Positions 23,977-32,552 of a stretch of DNA of 52,033 nt are shown in pieces (the stretch's first letter is position 1; the number at the start of each line of letters is the position of its first letter). The stretch is from an uncultured Lachnospiraceae bacterium (GTDB taxonomy: Bacteria > Bacillota > Clostridia > Lachnospirales > Lachnospiraceae), in NCBI GenBank assembly GCA_947245585.1, contig CAMXPV010000026.1, forward strand, positions 1-52,033, given 5' to 3'. Made by a program: the position numbers and the translations under genes. The notes under the pieces are model-generated. The model was not told where the DNA came from. It ran no database searches and saw nothing but the letters and a program-made list of their open reading frames with translations.

Positions 23977-25611
23977 CTATTTCCCTGATGTCTGACCTTT
24001 TTCCCAAATCGGCTGCATTCGGCGGCGCGCTTTTAAGATATACTCCCCGATTCCCAACAGCAAAAATATAAAGGGCGTACAGCATACCTGCTGATAGCAG
24101 AAAAAATTATAAGCCATATAGGATGCTGCCGAGGCCGCTGCCCCCACCAAAAGAAAATTCTCCCGCCGCGCTCTTAAAAACCGTCCCACAGCCGAAACAA
24201 AAATCCCTATGTATGCTGCCCCTCCAAATATGCCCGTATTAATCAGCGTGTTAAGCCATTCGTTGTGCGCATTGGTCAGTATTTTCTCGCCCCAAAAAAG
24301 AGCCGCTTCCTCCCCGTGAACAGCCGCCGTATAACTGCTGAAACAATCCGGTCCTATTCCGAAAAGTTTGTGTCCGACACTCTCTTCCATAAATACCTTG
24401 ACCGAAAATTCCCATATCCTTCCTCTGCCGTTACCCCATTCACTGCCCCAGTTAAAATAGGATACTGCGCTTAACTTCTCGCCAAGGCTCCCCGTCAAAA
24501 ATCCCCTGCTCTGCAGTACAATCAATCCTACCGACACAACCACAGCCAAAATAACCACGATCAGCACCGCCCGTCTTAGCCACAGCATACCTGCCAGAGA
24601 ATATGGCCGGTCTCTTCTTCCATACAAAAACAGGGAAAGAATCATGCACATTCCCAAAAGAATCCATGTCGTTGTCCCCTCTAAGACAAGCGACGTGATA
24701 AAATCATAATGTAAGTCCGGGTTTGGATGCGCCTTCATGAGAAAATACATCACCTTGCCAGATGCCAAAAAGAGCGTACAAATTTCCACAAACCGGTTCA
24801 ACGTCTCACGCTTCTCTACACAGACCCAAAAGAAAACGATCATAAAAGCCGCCATGGCAAAAAAGGCGCTGTCACTGTTCTGCGTCGCCAGAGAGGCAAA
24901 TCCCACCACCGTGTAAACACCGCTTATCACTCTCCACCCAGTTTTTTTCGCAAACAAAAAAACCGCCATCCCCACGGGCAGCGCCACCACAAGATAACTG
25001 GCATACCAGGTGGCCTGTCCCACAGTAGAGAGAAACTGCGCCATCTGAAAACCCTGCAATCCCTCATAAAAACCGATCGGATCAATCAACATGCGGTGCA
25101 GCACTCCCATCCCAAACACACAAAAAGCCGACCCGCAATACACGATAAGAATCGCACGGTAATGTTCCCCAAACCGGGAGAGCGCCAGATAAATAAGCGC
25201 AAAGCTAAGCTGCGACATCCACCCCATATTCCACCCGAAGCTCCCCCACAGCGCATTCTCAAAAAAGCCACCGGAAGCGACGGAAATTGTTGAAAATAGA
25301 AAATAGGCCAACACACAGTAATCCGTAACCGACAGATTTCTCTCCCAACTCTTCTTTTCCCGCAAGGAAAAAAATACATAGACAGCCCCCAACCCCAAAA
25401 ATGCGGAAAAGCCAAACAGCATCGTCACTTTATACACCGCAAATTTTGCCTCACCGATCTGATGGTATCCATCCTGTGCATAAAACGCCAACAGTACGCA
25501 CATGACAGAAAGCGTTACCGCCAAAATATACGCCATCGCCGATGCAATGCGCTTTCTATTGTTAAGGCTGCTTTCTTCTGCGGTTGGCTGTTTTTCCATT
25601 TCATTTTCCAT
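23977..25611 (-). CDS. O-antigen ligase/polymerase-like membrane protein (Wzy_C)
   Basis: 544 residues with about 12 membrane helices. The signature lies in the large outer loop and after it: GRGRIWEFSVKVF (near 405) and TNAHNEWLNTLINTGIFG (near 455), as in O-antigen ligases and related polymerases of glycan assembly. In Gram-positives such proteins polymerise or attach undecaprenol-linked surface glycans. The ATG at 25611 is preceded by AAGGA; a TTG eight codons earlier is less likely. It ends the run that starts with the two-component system and lies just upstream of the proS and phosphonate units. Confidence 0.85.
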   Translation of the reverse strand: MENEMEKQPTAEESSLNNRKRIASAMAYILAVTLSVMCVLLAFYAQDGYHQIGEAKFAVYKVTMLFGFSAFLGLGAVYVFFSLREKKSWERNLSVTDYCVLAYFLFSTISVASGGFFENALWGSFGWNMGWMSQLSFALIYLALSRFGEHYRAILIVYCGSAFCVFGMGVLHRMLIDPIGFYEGLQGFQMAQFLSTVGQATWYASYLVVALPVGMAVFLFAKKTGWRVISGVYTVVGFASLATQNSDSAFFAMAAFMIVFFWVCVEKRETLNRFVEICTLFLASGKVMYFLMKAHPNPDLHYDFITSLVLEGTTTWILLGMCMILSLFLYGRRDRPYSLAGMLWLRRAVLIVVILAVVVSVGLIVLQSRGFLTGSLGEKLSAVSYFNWGSEWGNGRGRIWEFSVKVFMEESVGHKLFGIGPDCFSSYTAAVHGEEAALFWGEKILTNAHNEWLNTLINTGIFGGAAYIGIFVSAVGRFLRARRENFLLVGAAASAASYMAYNFFCYQQVCCTPFIFLLLGIGEYILKARRRMQPIWEKGQTSGK

Positions 25612-25686
25612 AGTCGAGGTCCTTCTTTGGTTCAAACTGATTTTATCCTCCGCCGCTTCTTCTCTGCAGCTATTCCATGATACCCC

Positions 25687-26748
25687 CTATTCCACGTTCC
25701 CGTCAAATTCCTCCCGGCTTTTCAATATCTCAAAAATAACAATCAGAGCTAGCGGCCCCTTGATGATTCCGCCCACCCCAAACAACTTTAGTCCCGCGTA
25801 GACCGCAAACAAAATGAGGATAGGCGCTACCCCCGTTTCTTTGCCGATCAGCTTTGGTTCCAACAGCTCTCTTGTAAGCGCGCAGGCCCCGTACAGAACC
25901 AGACATACAATCATTCTCACATAGTGGCCATTCAAAAGCTGCCAGACCGACAACGGCACCAAAACGATACCTGTCCCCACAAAGGGCAGCATATCCAAAA
26001 GGCCCGCAAGAATTCCTAAAAAAATGCCGCCCTCCACCCCCGCAACGCTCAAAACAACGCTGCAAAGTACGGCAATCACAAACAAAATCACTCCCTGCGC
26101 CTTAAAAAAAGTAATCAGGTAGGAGAGCACTCCCTGAAGCACCGTCCAGAGAAACCGAAAACTGTCCTCCCCCTTCACCCATTCGACAAATCTTGTATAA
26201 TCCTTCTCCAGTAAAAACATCGCAATACAGGTAATCGCCAGAAAACCGACCGCTCCAAAAATTCCCTTAAAACAATTGTAAGAGGAGGCGAGCAGCTGCG
26301 GAACCACCTGAATCTGCACATTTTCCATAATGACAGTCATCTGCTCGATCACATAGCTTTCGATCCGCTCCCCTTCCCAACCAAACCGACCGTCAAGCTG
26401 ACAACAGCACTGATGAAAAAAAACTTCTATCTGCCGCTCCACATTTTCACAAAATGCAGGCAGGCCCTGTAACTGCCCAATGCCAAACGAAAAAACTGCC
26501 CACAGCGCAGCGCTTACAAGAAGCAAAATTGGCAAAACGATCAGCGCCGCCAAAAATTTTTTCCTGATCTGGATTTTTTTCTGTATCCGTTCCAACAGTG
26601 GATATATGAGTGTGACCAGCGCAAACGCCAAAAAGAAAGGGGCTGCAAGAGAAAACAAAAAGCGAAAGAAAAACCAGACAAATGCTGTGACAACGCAGCC
26701 CTTTATAAGCTTATTTTCCCAAAAACTTTCCACAAATCCTTTCCGCAT
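25687..26748 (-). CDS. AI-2E/YtvI-family transporter-like permease
   Basis: 353 residues with about eight membrane helices and the family C-terminal pattern: GILAGLLDMLPFVGTGIVLVP, then LTRELLEPKLIGKETGVAP and GLKLFGVGGIIKGP. A Cys-rich stretch (FHQCCCQLDG, ~110) in the outer loop is unusual. The family includes sporulation protein YtvI and AI-2 exporters; the substrate cannot be read here. No good ribosome site precedes the ATG at 26748. It follows the RluA gene by 53 bases. Confidence 0.85.
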   Translation of the reverse strand: MRKGFVESFWENKLIKGCVVTAFVWFFFRFLFSLAAPFFLAFALVTLIYPLLERIQKKIQIRKKFLAALIVLPILLLVSAALWAVFSFGIGQLQGLPAFCENVERQIEVFFHQCCCQLDGRFGWEGERIESYVIEQMTVIMENVQIQVVPQLLASSYNCFKGIFGAVGFLAITCIAMFLLEKDYTRFVEWVKGEDSFRFLWTVLQGVLSYLITFFKAQGVILFVIAVLCSVVLSVAGVEGGIFLGILAGLLDMLPFVGTGIVLVPLSVWQLLNGHYVRMIVCLVLYGACALTRELLEPKLIGKETGVAPILILFAVYAGLKLFGVGGIIKGPLALIVIFEILKSREEFDGNVE

Positions 26749-26801
26749 GATTTTAGTATGTATCTTTTCTAAAATCCTATACTCAATTTATCTCTGATCT
26801 C

Positions 26802-27512
26802 TTACGGAATGCTTTCATGCCCTGCCTTATGAAAAGCCGAACCCTCCGGTTCTATCTCAAACCGCATCCTCTCTCCCGTCCTTGGATGCACAAATGCCAG
26901 ACGGTATGCACACAGCGCAATTTCCCGCATACCTAACTGTGAGGACAGCAGGGCTGCCGCTTCCCCGCCGTATTTACGATCCCCCAAAAGGGGCATGCCC
27001 GCATTCGCCATCTGCACCCGGATCTGATGGTGCCGCCCCGTATAAAGCCGCACCCGCACAAGCGCTGTCCCTGGCAGCCCTTCCGACAGCACCTCATAGG
27101 AGAGCTTCGCTTCCTTTGCTCCCTTTACCTCGGACGGCACAATGCGGGAAGTATTTGTCTTTCCGTCCTTTAACAGATAATCCGTAAGTTCTCCCGCCCG
27201 CAAAAGATTGTCTCCGCAGATCACCGCCAGATACTCTTTTTTCATCCCATCGCCTGCCGCCTGTCTGCTCAGTTCCGCCGCAGCTGCCTTATTTTTCGCA
27301 AAAACAAGAATTCCCTCCACGGGTTGGTCCAACCGGTGGACCACGCCTACATAAGGCAGTGTCTTCAAGTCAGGATTGCTCGTTTTCAGGTAATTCGCTA
27401 TCTCGCTTACCATATCCGCCTGCCCGACCCGTGCCGTCTGGGTGGCGATTCCGGCAGGTTTATGGCAGACAATAATGTCATTATCCTCATAGAGGATTCT
27501 TTCATGCTTCAT
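26802..27512 (-). CDS. RluA-family pseudouridine synthase
   Basis: 236 residues without an S4 domain, so a short RluA type. The catalytic aspartate is D62 in VHRLDQPVEGILVFA. Other blocks are KKEYLAVICG, YTGRHHQIRVQMANAGMPLLGDRKYG and IALCAYRLAFVHPRTGERM. It converts uridine to pseudouridine in tRNA or rRNA; the target site is unknown. The start overlaps the response-regulator stop as ATGA, so it is translationally coupled to a two-component system, an unusual pairing. Confidence 0.92.
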   Translation of the reverse strand: MKHERILYEDNDIIVCHKPAGIATQTARVGQADMVSEIANYLKTSNPDLKTLPYVGVVHRLDQPVEGILVFAKNKAAAAELSRQAAGDGMKKEYLAVICGDNLLRAGELTDYLLKDGKTNTSRIVPSEVKGAKEAKLSYEVLSEGLPGTALVRVRLYTGRHHQIRVQMANAGMPLLGDRKYGGEAAALLSSQLGMREIALCAYRLAFVHPRTGERMRFEIEPEGSAFHKAGHESIP

Positions 27513-28198
27513 ATCTTAAACCGGTATCCGATGCCCCAGATGGTTTCAATATACTGCGGCTTCGCCGTGTCATACTCTATCTTTTCACGGATTTTCTTGA
27601 TGTGCACAGTGACGGTTGCAATATCACCGATGGAATCCATATCCCAGATCTCGCGGAACAACTCCTCCTTTGAATATACGTGATTAGGATTCTCCGCAAG
27701 GAACGTAAGCAGATCAAATTCCTTCGTGGTAAACATCCGCTCCTCCCCGTCCACATAAACCCGTCTGGCCGTCTTATCAATTTTTAAGCCCCTGATCTCA
27801 ATGATATCATTGACCTTCTGATTGCTCCCCACCAGTCTGTCATAGCGGGCCATATGCGCTTTTACTCTGGCCACAAGCTCCGAGGGGCTGAAGGGTTTCG
27901 TCATGTAATCGTCCGCGCCAAGTCCCAGTCCCCGGATTTTATCAATGTCATCCTTCTTCGCCGACACCATGATAATCGGAATATTCTTCTCTTCCCGAAT
28001 CTGTTTGCAGACCTCAAAACCATCCATTCCCGGCAGCATAAGGTCTAAAATCACCAGATCGAAGCTGCCCGTCAGCGCTGTTTCCAACCCCTTATCCCCG
28101 CTATTCTCGATGGTCACTTCAAAATCGCTCAATTCCAAATAATCCTTCTCCAGATCAGCAATCGCCTCTTCATCTTCCACAATTAAAATTTTACTCAT
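27509..28198 (-). CDS. OmpR/VanR-type response regulator
   Basis: 229 residues. The receiver domain (1-120) has EDEE (9-11), phosphoacceptor D52 (VILDLMLPGMDG), S/T in IIMVSAKK and K in MTKPFSP. The C-terminal winged helix (~130-229) has the OmpR pattern FTTKEFDLLTFLAENPNHVYSKEELF and VTVHIKKIREKIE. It lies after its kinase gene with a 42-base gap and overlaps the RluA gene by 4 bases. Confidence 0.95.
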   Translation of the reverse strand: MSKILIVEDEEAIADLEKDYLELSDFEVTIENSGDKGLETALTGSFDLVILDLMLPGMDGFEVCKQIREEKNIPIIMVSAKKDDIDKIRGLGLGADDYMTKPFSPSELVARVKAHMARYDRLVGSNQKVNDIIEIRGLKIDKTARRVYVDGEERMFTTKEFDLLTFLAENPNHVYSKEELFREIWDMDSIGDIATVTVHIKKIREKIEYDTAKPQYIETIWGIGYRFKI

Positions 28199-28240
28199 AA
28201 GCCTCTCTCCTCTTATTTTTTTCTGCTCTCCTATTTTCCG

Positions 28241-29719
28241 TCATTCCTCTGATGCCGTCTGGTACTTGCGAATTACAAAGTGCATACACGTACCTTCACC
28301 CTCCTTACTGGTGGCCCAAATGTAGCCGCCGTGATCCTCAATAATCTTTTTCACAATGGACAGCCCTATACCGCTGCCGCCCTTGGAAGAATTTCGGGAG
28401 GCATCCGTGCGGTAAAACCGCTCAAAAATATTTGGCAGGTCCTTCGCCGCAATTCCCATCCCATTGTCCTCGATCTCCACGCGGATTGCATCCACCTCGT
28501 CCAAAATGCGGATATCAATGACTCCTTTTTCTTTGTTCATATATTTTACACTGTTGCTTATGATATTATTGATGACCCGTTTCAACTGCTCGGGATCCGC
28601 AATAATCTGCACAGCCGGATCCACCAAATCCTCATAGTTTAACTGAATATTTTTGGACTCTAAATCCAGTCCTACCTCCTCCACACAGTCCCCGAAATAG
28701 TCTGCCACACTAATACGCCGAAAAGTGTAGGGAATCCTGTTTGTGTCGATTCCTGAGTAGGTCGTCAGCTCATTGATCAGACGATCCATATCATTTGCCT
28801 TGTCATAGATTGTCCTGATATACTTGTTCATCTTCTCCGGCGTATCGGCAACGCCGTCCATGATACCCTCCACATATCCCTTAATAGATGTAATAGGTGT
28901 CTTCAAATCATGGGAGATATTGCTGACCAACTCTTTATTCTTCTGCTCATGTTCAAACTTCTCATCTAAAGATTCCTTAAGCCGCAGCCGCATGTCCTCA
29001 TAGTTACGGTAGAGCTCTCCGATCTCTCCCTTCTCCTGTGTGGTGAGCATGTATTCCAGATTGCCCTCCGCAATATTCTGCATCGCTGTATTCAACTGGT
29101 TAATCGGCGTAAAAACACCTCTCTGAATCTGGCGTGTCAGTAAAAAACTGGTAAAGACAAGTACCAGAATAAACGCCAACATCATATTGCGAAGCATCTT
29201 CTGGGGGAGCAGAGAGCCAATGCTGGTTACGATAAAAAAGCTTCCTTCACTGCCATCGGAAAAGCGGAAATCAACCGCTTTCACCAACTTGTTAATCCCG
29301 TTATAGTAGTAACCGGCCTCCGTGTCAGGCATTTCATTGCCATACTCCGGCAGTGCGTGAAAAATTTTTTTGGCGGCATTTTCGTTCCCGGTATAATAGA
29401 GATCCTTGTCTTTTCTGACAATGATATAAGAAGATTTCTCCTTTAGACTCAAATTGATCTCGTCCAGATAACTTCTATCTTCCAATCTGCCCGGGTCTTT
29501 CCCAATCTGCTGCCTTACTTCCTCCAGAATCTCTTCCGTGATTTGCCCGTAACTCTCTATGGTGTAAATAGAAGAAGCGTTATTCCTGTCCAAAAATCCA
29601 AACTGCGACTCCGCGTCCTCGATATGACTACCCACAAAAAAAAGCGCTACGCATGTCAACAGGAATGGTATCAATATGATGCTTAACGATACAATCAACA
29701 GTCTGGTTCTAAATTTCAC
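28241..29719 (-). CDS. Membrane sensor histidine kinase
   Basis: 492 residues from a GTG at 29719, supported by AAAGGAAG about 8 bases upstream. The open frame extends 35 codons further without a better ribosome site. Two membrane helices (~5-30 and 177-195) flank a ~145-residue outer sensor. HAMP follows (~196-250), then HisKA with NISHDLKTPITSIKG (H270) and a HATPase with NIISNSVKYMN, DNGMGIAAKDLPNIFERFYR and GGSGIGLSIVKKIIEDHGG. It partners the OmpR-type regulator downstream; kinase-before-regulator order is the less common one. The downstream run includes a surface-glycan polymerase, so envelope sensing is plausible. Confidence 0.93.
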   Translation of the reverse strand: MKFRTRLLIVSLSIILIPFLLTCVALFFVGSHIEDAESQFGFLDRNNASSIYTIESYGQITEEILEEVRQQIGKDPGRLEDRSYLDEINLSLKEKSSYIIVRKDKDLYYTGNENAAKKIFHALPEYGNEMPDTEAGYYYNGINKLVKAVDFRFSDGSEGSFFIVTSIGSLLPQKMLRNMMLAFILVLVFTSFLLTRQIQRGVFTPINQLNTAMQNIAEGNLEYMLTTQEKGEIGELYRNYEDMRLRLKESLDEKFEHEQKNKELVSNISHDLKTPITSIKGYVEGIMDGVADTPEKMNKYIRTIYDKANDMDRLINELTTYSGIDTNRIPYTFRRISVADYFGDCVEEVGLDLESKNIQLNYEDLVDPAVQIIADPEQLKRVINNIISNSVKYMNKEKGVIDIRILDEVDAIRVEIEDNGMGIAAKDLPNIFERFYRTDASRNSSKGGSGIGLSIVKKIIEDHGGYIWATSKEGEGTCMHFVIRKYQTASEE

Positions 29720-29832
29720 TGAAAAGACTTCCTTTCTGAGCTGTTGAGATATATGATACCACATTTTTCGGATACAGAAATGAAACAACTCCGATAATCT
29801 TATAAAATATTTATAAATTTCCAAAATATGGA

Positions 29833-29860
29833 TTGACAGTCTCTCTCCTTTTGGTATAAT
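29833..29860 (+). promoter_or_regulatory. perR promoter
   Basis: Perfect TTGACA (29833-29838) and TATAAT (29855-29860) with a 16-base spacer, upstream of the PerR-like gene. Confidence 0.82.
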
Positions 29861-29871
29861 GAGATTGCAAA

Positions 29872-29888
29872 ATAGTAATGATTCCTAT
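29872..29888 (+). promoter_or_regulatory. Predicted PerR/Fur box
   Basis: ATAGTAAT-G-ATTCCTAT is a 17-base near-palindrome (one mismatch) of the 7-1-7 Fur-family layout. It lies just downstream of the -10 box at the predicted start of transcription, fit for autorepression. Confidence 0.55.
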
Positions 29889-29930
29889 TTTTGAATTTAG
29901 GAAGTGCCATACCGAGCAAGGAGGGCTGCC

Positions 29931-30326
29931 ATGGCGGTGAAATACAGCCGACAGCGGCAAATGATTTATAATTTTCTGATGACCCGCAAGGATCATCCTA
30001 CCGCCGACGTTGTCTACAGGAACGTCCGGCAGGAATATCCGAACATCAGTCTTGGAACCGTTTATCGCAATTTAACACTGTTGGCAGACAGAGGCGAAAT
30101 TCTGCGGCTTCAGGTAGGAGACGGTGTCGATCATTTTGATGCAGATACATCGAAGCACTGTCATTTTTTCTGTTCAAGCTGCGGTGCTGTGACGGACATG
30201 CAGCTTGATTGTCTGGAAGAAATGCTTGCCAAGGCACAGCAAAAGTCCCAGGGTAGAATAGAAAGCCAAAGCACTTGTTTTTATGGAACTTGCGAAAAAT
30301 GTCTGGATAAGTCCATGGAAAAATAG
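29931..30326 (+). CDS. perR: Fur-family peroxide-type regulator (PerR-like)
   Basis: 131 residues from the ATG at 29931, with AAGGAGG seven bases upstream. The winged helix (1-65) has HPTADVVYRNVRQEYPNISL and GTVYRNLTLLADRGEI. The structural zinc site has C81, C84, C121 and C124. Regulatory metal ligands by analogy with Bacillus PerR are H22, D70, H76, H78 and D89; the Asp at 70 (DHFD) favours PerR over Fur. It is followed by rubrerythrin and rubredoxin, the usual peroxide-defence partners of PerR in clostridia. Confidence 0.88.
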   Translation: MAVKYSRQRQMIYNFLMTRKDHPTADVVYRNVRQEYPNISLGTVYRNLTLLADRGEILRLQVGDGVDHFDADTSKHCHFFCSSCGAVTDMQLDCLEEMLAKAQQKSQGRIESQSTCFYGTCEKCLDKSMEK

Positions 30327-30412
30327 AGATACTAAATTCGTATTATTCCGGACAGTATGTATGCTTACTACCCCGAAAGGGGAAAATATAAAAAAGAAAA
30401 GGAGAATAAAGT

Positions 30413-30952
30413 ATGAAATTTGTATGTCAGGTATGCGGTTATGTTCACGAAGGGGATTCTGCACCGGAAAAATGCCCGGTATGTAATGCACCCGCTGAAA
30501 AATTTACGGCACAGGGCGGCGAGATGACATGGGCTGCAGAACATGTTGTGGGCGTAGCTAAGGGTGTAAGCGAGGACATTATGGCTGACCTTCGCGCAAA
30601 CTTCAGCGGCGAGTGCACAGAGGTTGGTATGTACCTTGCTATGGCGAGAGTTGCCCACAGAGAAGGCTATCCTGAGATCGGCCTGTACTGGGAGAAGGCC
30701 GCTTGGGAAGAGGCAGAACATGCTGCTAAATTTGCAGAGCTTCTCGGCGAGGTGGTAACCGATTCCACCAAGAAGAATCTGGAGATGAGAGTAGAGGCTG
30801 AGAACGGCGCAACCGCCGGTAAGTTTGATCTTGCAAAGCGCGCAAAGGCCGCTAATCTGGACGCAATCCACGACACCGTGCATGAGATGGCCCGCGATGA
30901 GGCGAGACACGGCAAGGCATTTGAAGGTCTCTTAAAGAGATACTTCGGCTAA
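30413..30952 (+). CDS. Reverse rubrerythrin (N-terminal rubredoxin domain)
   Basis: 179 residues. The rubredoxin-like iron site comes first (C5, C8, C21, C24), then a ferritin-like four-helix domain with E/H ligands ([52 protein letters not shown]). This reversed order is typical of clostridial reverse rubrerythrins, which reduce peroxide and oxygen with NADH-derived electrons. AAGGAG precedes the ATG. A GC hairpin CCCC-GAAA-GGGG (near 30371-30382) lies in the 5' region with no T run after it. It lies downstream of the PerR-like gene and upstream of rubredoxin. Confidence 0.95.
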   Translation: MKFVCQVCGYVHEGDSAPEKCPVCNAPAEKFTAQGGEMTWAAEHVVGVAKGVSEDIMADLRANFSGECTEVGMYLAMARVAHREGYPEIGLYWEKAAWEEAEHAAKFAELLGEVVTDSTKKNLEMRVEAENGATAGKFDLAKRAKAANLDAIHDTVHEMARDEARHGKAFEGLLKRYFG

Positions 30953-31053
30953 AATACGATTTTTACGGGGATGATGCTTTCAGGCAACTTCCCCGTATGT
31001 AATCCGGAAAAACAACATATATAAAATACAAACAGATAAGGAGAAAGACAATT

Positions 31054-31227
31054 ATGAAGAAATATTTTTGCAATCCCTGCGGCTATACATATGATCCTGA
31101 AAAAGGCGATCCGGAACACGGCATCAAGCCCGGCACAGCGTTTGAGGATCTTCCCGCCGACTGGTGCTGCCCACTTTGCGGCGTGAGCAAGGATATGTTC
31201 CAGCCTTGCATTGATAATTACAACTAA
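31054..31227 (+). CDS. Rubredoxin
   Basis: 57 residues starting ATG at 31054 with AAGGAG nine to ten bases before. Iron ligands are C6 and C9 ([15 protein letters not shown]) and C39 and C42 (DWCCPLCGV), with an extra cysteine at 38. The [20 protein letters not shown] stretch is the classical rubredoxin core. It is a small one-electron carrier and would feed electrons to the rubrerythrin upstream. A strong terminator follows. Confidence 0.96.
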   Translation: MKKYFCNPCGYTYDPEKGDPEHGIKPGTAFEDLPADWCCPLCGVSKDMFQPCIDNYN

Positions 31228-31244
31228 ATATATCTTTAACAAAA

Positions 31245-31276
31245 GAAAGGGGCTCCCGATTGGGGGCCTCTTTTCT
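31245..31276 (+). terminator. Terminator after rubredoxin
   Basis: GGCTCCC (31251-31257) pairs with GGGGGCC (31262-31268) around GATT, followed by TCTTTT. Confidence 0.8.
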
Positions 31277-31301
31277 GATTCTCTCGGCACACTCCACAAA
31301 A

Positions 31302-31325
31302 AAAATCTAAAATATTATAGATTTT
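31302..31325 (+). promoter_or_regulatory. Inverted repeat upstream of the HPr-like promoter
   Basis: AAAATCTA-N8-TAGATTTT is a perfect 8-bp inverted repeat five bases before the -35 box, a position used by activators or repressors. Confidence 0.4.
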
Positions 31326-31330
31326 GCCTA

Positions 31331-31359
31331 TTTACATTTTGAAAAACACTAGATATTAT
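31331..31359 (+). promoter_or_regulatory. Promoter of the HPr-like gene
   Basis: TTTACA (31331-31336) and TATTAT (31354-31359) with a 17-base spacer; it predicts a long 5' leader. Confidence 0.55.
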
Positions 31360-31554
31360 ATTTTCACGATGCATTGACCATATTTTAAGACAGAAAGGGG
31401 GATCACAATCACTTTTACAAAAAACAGACTAAACGATGTGTATTCAGGGAATCCTGCATATAAGGGGAATCAGCATTAATCGCTATTGATTTATGGAACA
31501 TTATTTCTATCTATAATTCATGACATCAATTATGGTTAAGGAGGGCACAGGATT

Positions 31555-31782
31555 ATGCAGCAGGTAGATGTCAAATTCAATGATGTAAATCAGATCAGAC
31601 AGTTTGTCAATGTAATTGATAAGATTGATTCTTGCTTCAACTTAGGAGAAGGCCGAAGAATCGTGGATGCCAAATCTATACTTGGCGTGATGGCTCTTGA
31701 TTTAACCAGACCGCTCCGGCTCAGCTATGATTCGGACGATGAGAGCATCAGGGAGAAATTGACTCCCTTTCTATATTGTTAA
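31555..31782 (+). CDS. HPr-like protein lacking the phospho-histidine
   Basis: 75 residues of the HPr/Crh size class. The middle block GRRIVDAKSILGVMALDLTRPL matches the HPr region around regulatory Ser46 (KSIMGVMSL). The N-terminal active-site His15 and its LHARPA context are replaced by DVNQIRQFVNVIDK. It therefore cannot act as a normal PTS phosphocarrier. It may be a regulatory Crh-like protein, phosphorylated on serine if at all. AAGGAGG precedes the ATG; a strong terminator follows, so it is monocistronic. Confidence 0.85.
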   Translation: MQQVDVKFNDVNQIRQFVNVIDKIDSCFNLGEGRRIVDAKSILGVMALDLTRPLRLSYDSDDESIREKLTPFLYC

Positions 31783-31788
31783 ATTAGT

Positions 31789-31820
31789 AGGGCAGACCGG
31801 TTTCGTCTGCCCTGTTTTTT
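31789..31820 (+). terminator. Terminator of the HPr-like gene
   Basis: AGGGCAGAC pairs perfectly with GTCTGCCCT (31789-31813), followed by GTTTTTT. Confidence 0.92.
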
Positions 31821-31823
31821 AAG

Positions 31824-32552
31824 TTACTTTTCTCCTCCATGTCCCTTCTCGTGATGTTCCCCATGATGCTTCTTTTCCCCGTCGTCTTTCCCTTCATGAG
31901 TACAATTATCAATTCTGTCCTGCAATTCCCCCATGGTCATTCCATGACAGTCCTCTACCGTAACGCTTTCGTCATATTTTAAGAGCTCCAGATATGTCCT
32001 GTATTTTCCAAAAGACATATCGTGTTGGTGCGCCTCGTGCATACAGGAAGAATCGCTGGTATAAGTTACCGCGCCATAACTTTGAAATAATGCGTTTCCG
32101 CTCAACTCCCCTACGATCGTCTCTGACTGCTCCGAAATAACGGTAAAAACCAGGTAAGAATCCTCTTTTAGGAATCTGCGGTAACTTTCATTTTCCAAAA
32201 GTCTGACAATCGCCTGCATGTAAGACATATTTTTGAGCGGCACCTGCCCGATAACATCCATTCCATGCTCATTATACGCCTTTGTGGATACCACCCTTCC
32301 AAAACGGTTAACACTAAGTTCTATAGAAGGATTTACATCTATACTGATAAAGGAAACCGGGTATCGGTATACCGAATAACCCCCCGCTCCTACAAGGAAA
32401 AATAAAGTGGCGGCAGCCAGAACGAATCTCCGGGCTGCATACAACCTGATCCGTCGAGTTTTTTCCCGCTGCTTTTCCAGATATTGCAGTGTTGATTGTT
32501 TCAATTCTTCTGTAGCCTGTATTTTTTCCATACTTTTCCGAATCCGGTTCAC
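31824..32552 (-). CDS. RsgI-like membrane anti-sigma factor with His-rich C-terminus
   Basis: 242 residues from a GTG at 32552 that overlaps the sigma-factor stop as GTGA, 9 bases after GGAGG. The cytoplasmic N-terminus (~1-42) is basic and helical; one membrane helix follows (~44-62). Directly outside is the RsgI-type block FISIDVNPSIELSVNRFGRV with NEHGMDVIG. The C-terminus is histidine-rich (KKHHGEHHEKGHGGEK), with additional HEAHQHDM earlier. It should hold the partner sigma factor at the membrane; the His-rich ends suggest metal binding, which is inference. Confidence 0.82.
   Translation of the reverse strand: MNRIRKSMEKIQATEELKQSTLQYLEKQREKTRRIRLYAARRFVLAAATLFFLVGAGGYSVYRYPVSFISIDVNPSIELSVNRFGRVVSTKAYNEHGMDVIGQVPLKNMSYMQAIVRLLENESYRRFLKEDSYLVFTVISEQSETIVGELSGNALFQSYGAVTYTSDSSCMHEAHQHDMSFGKYRTYLELLKYDESVTVEDCHGMTMGELQDRIDNCTHEGKDDGEKKHHGEHHEKGHGGEK

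Larger units (their letters stand above)
31277..31554 (+). other. Gene-free leader region of the HPr-like gene
   Basis: About 280 bases with no supported gene. It contains an inverted repeat, a promoter and a predicted ~190-base 5' leader with a small hairpin CAGG-GAAT-CCTG near 31445. A TATAAT at 31512-31517 could be a second -10. Confidence 0.5.

Noticed and set aside
30366..30390. CCCC-GAAA-GGGG hairpin before rubrerythrin as a terminator or attenuator
   Set aside because: No T run follows on the plus strand, so termination is unlikely; at most an mRNA-stabilising hairpin.
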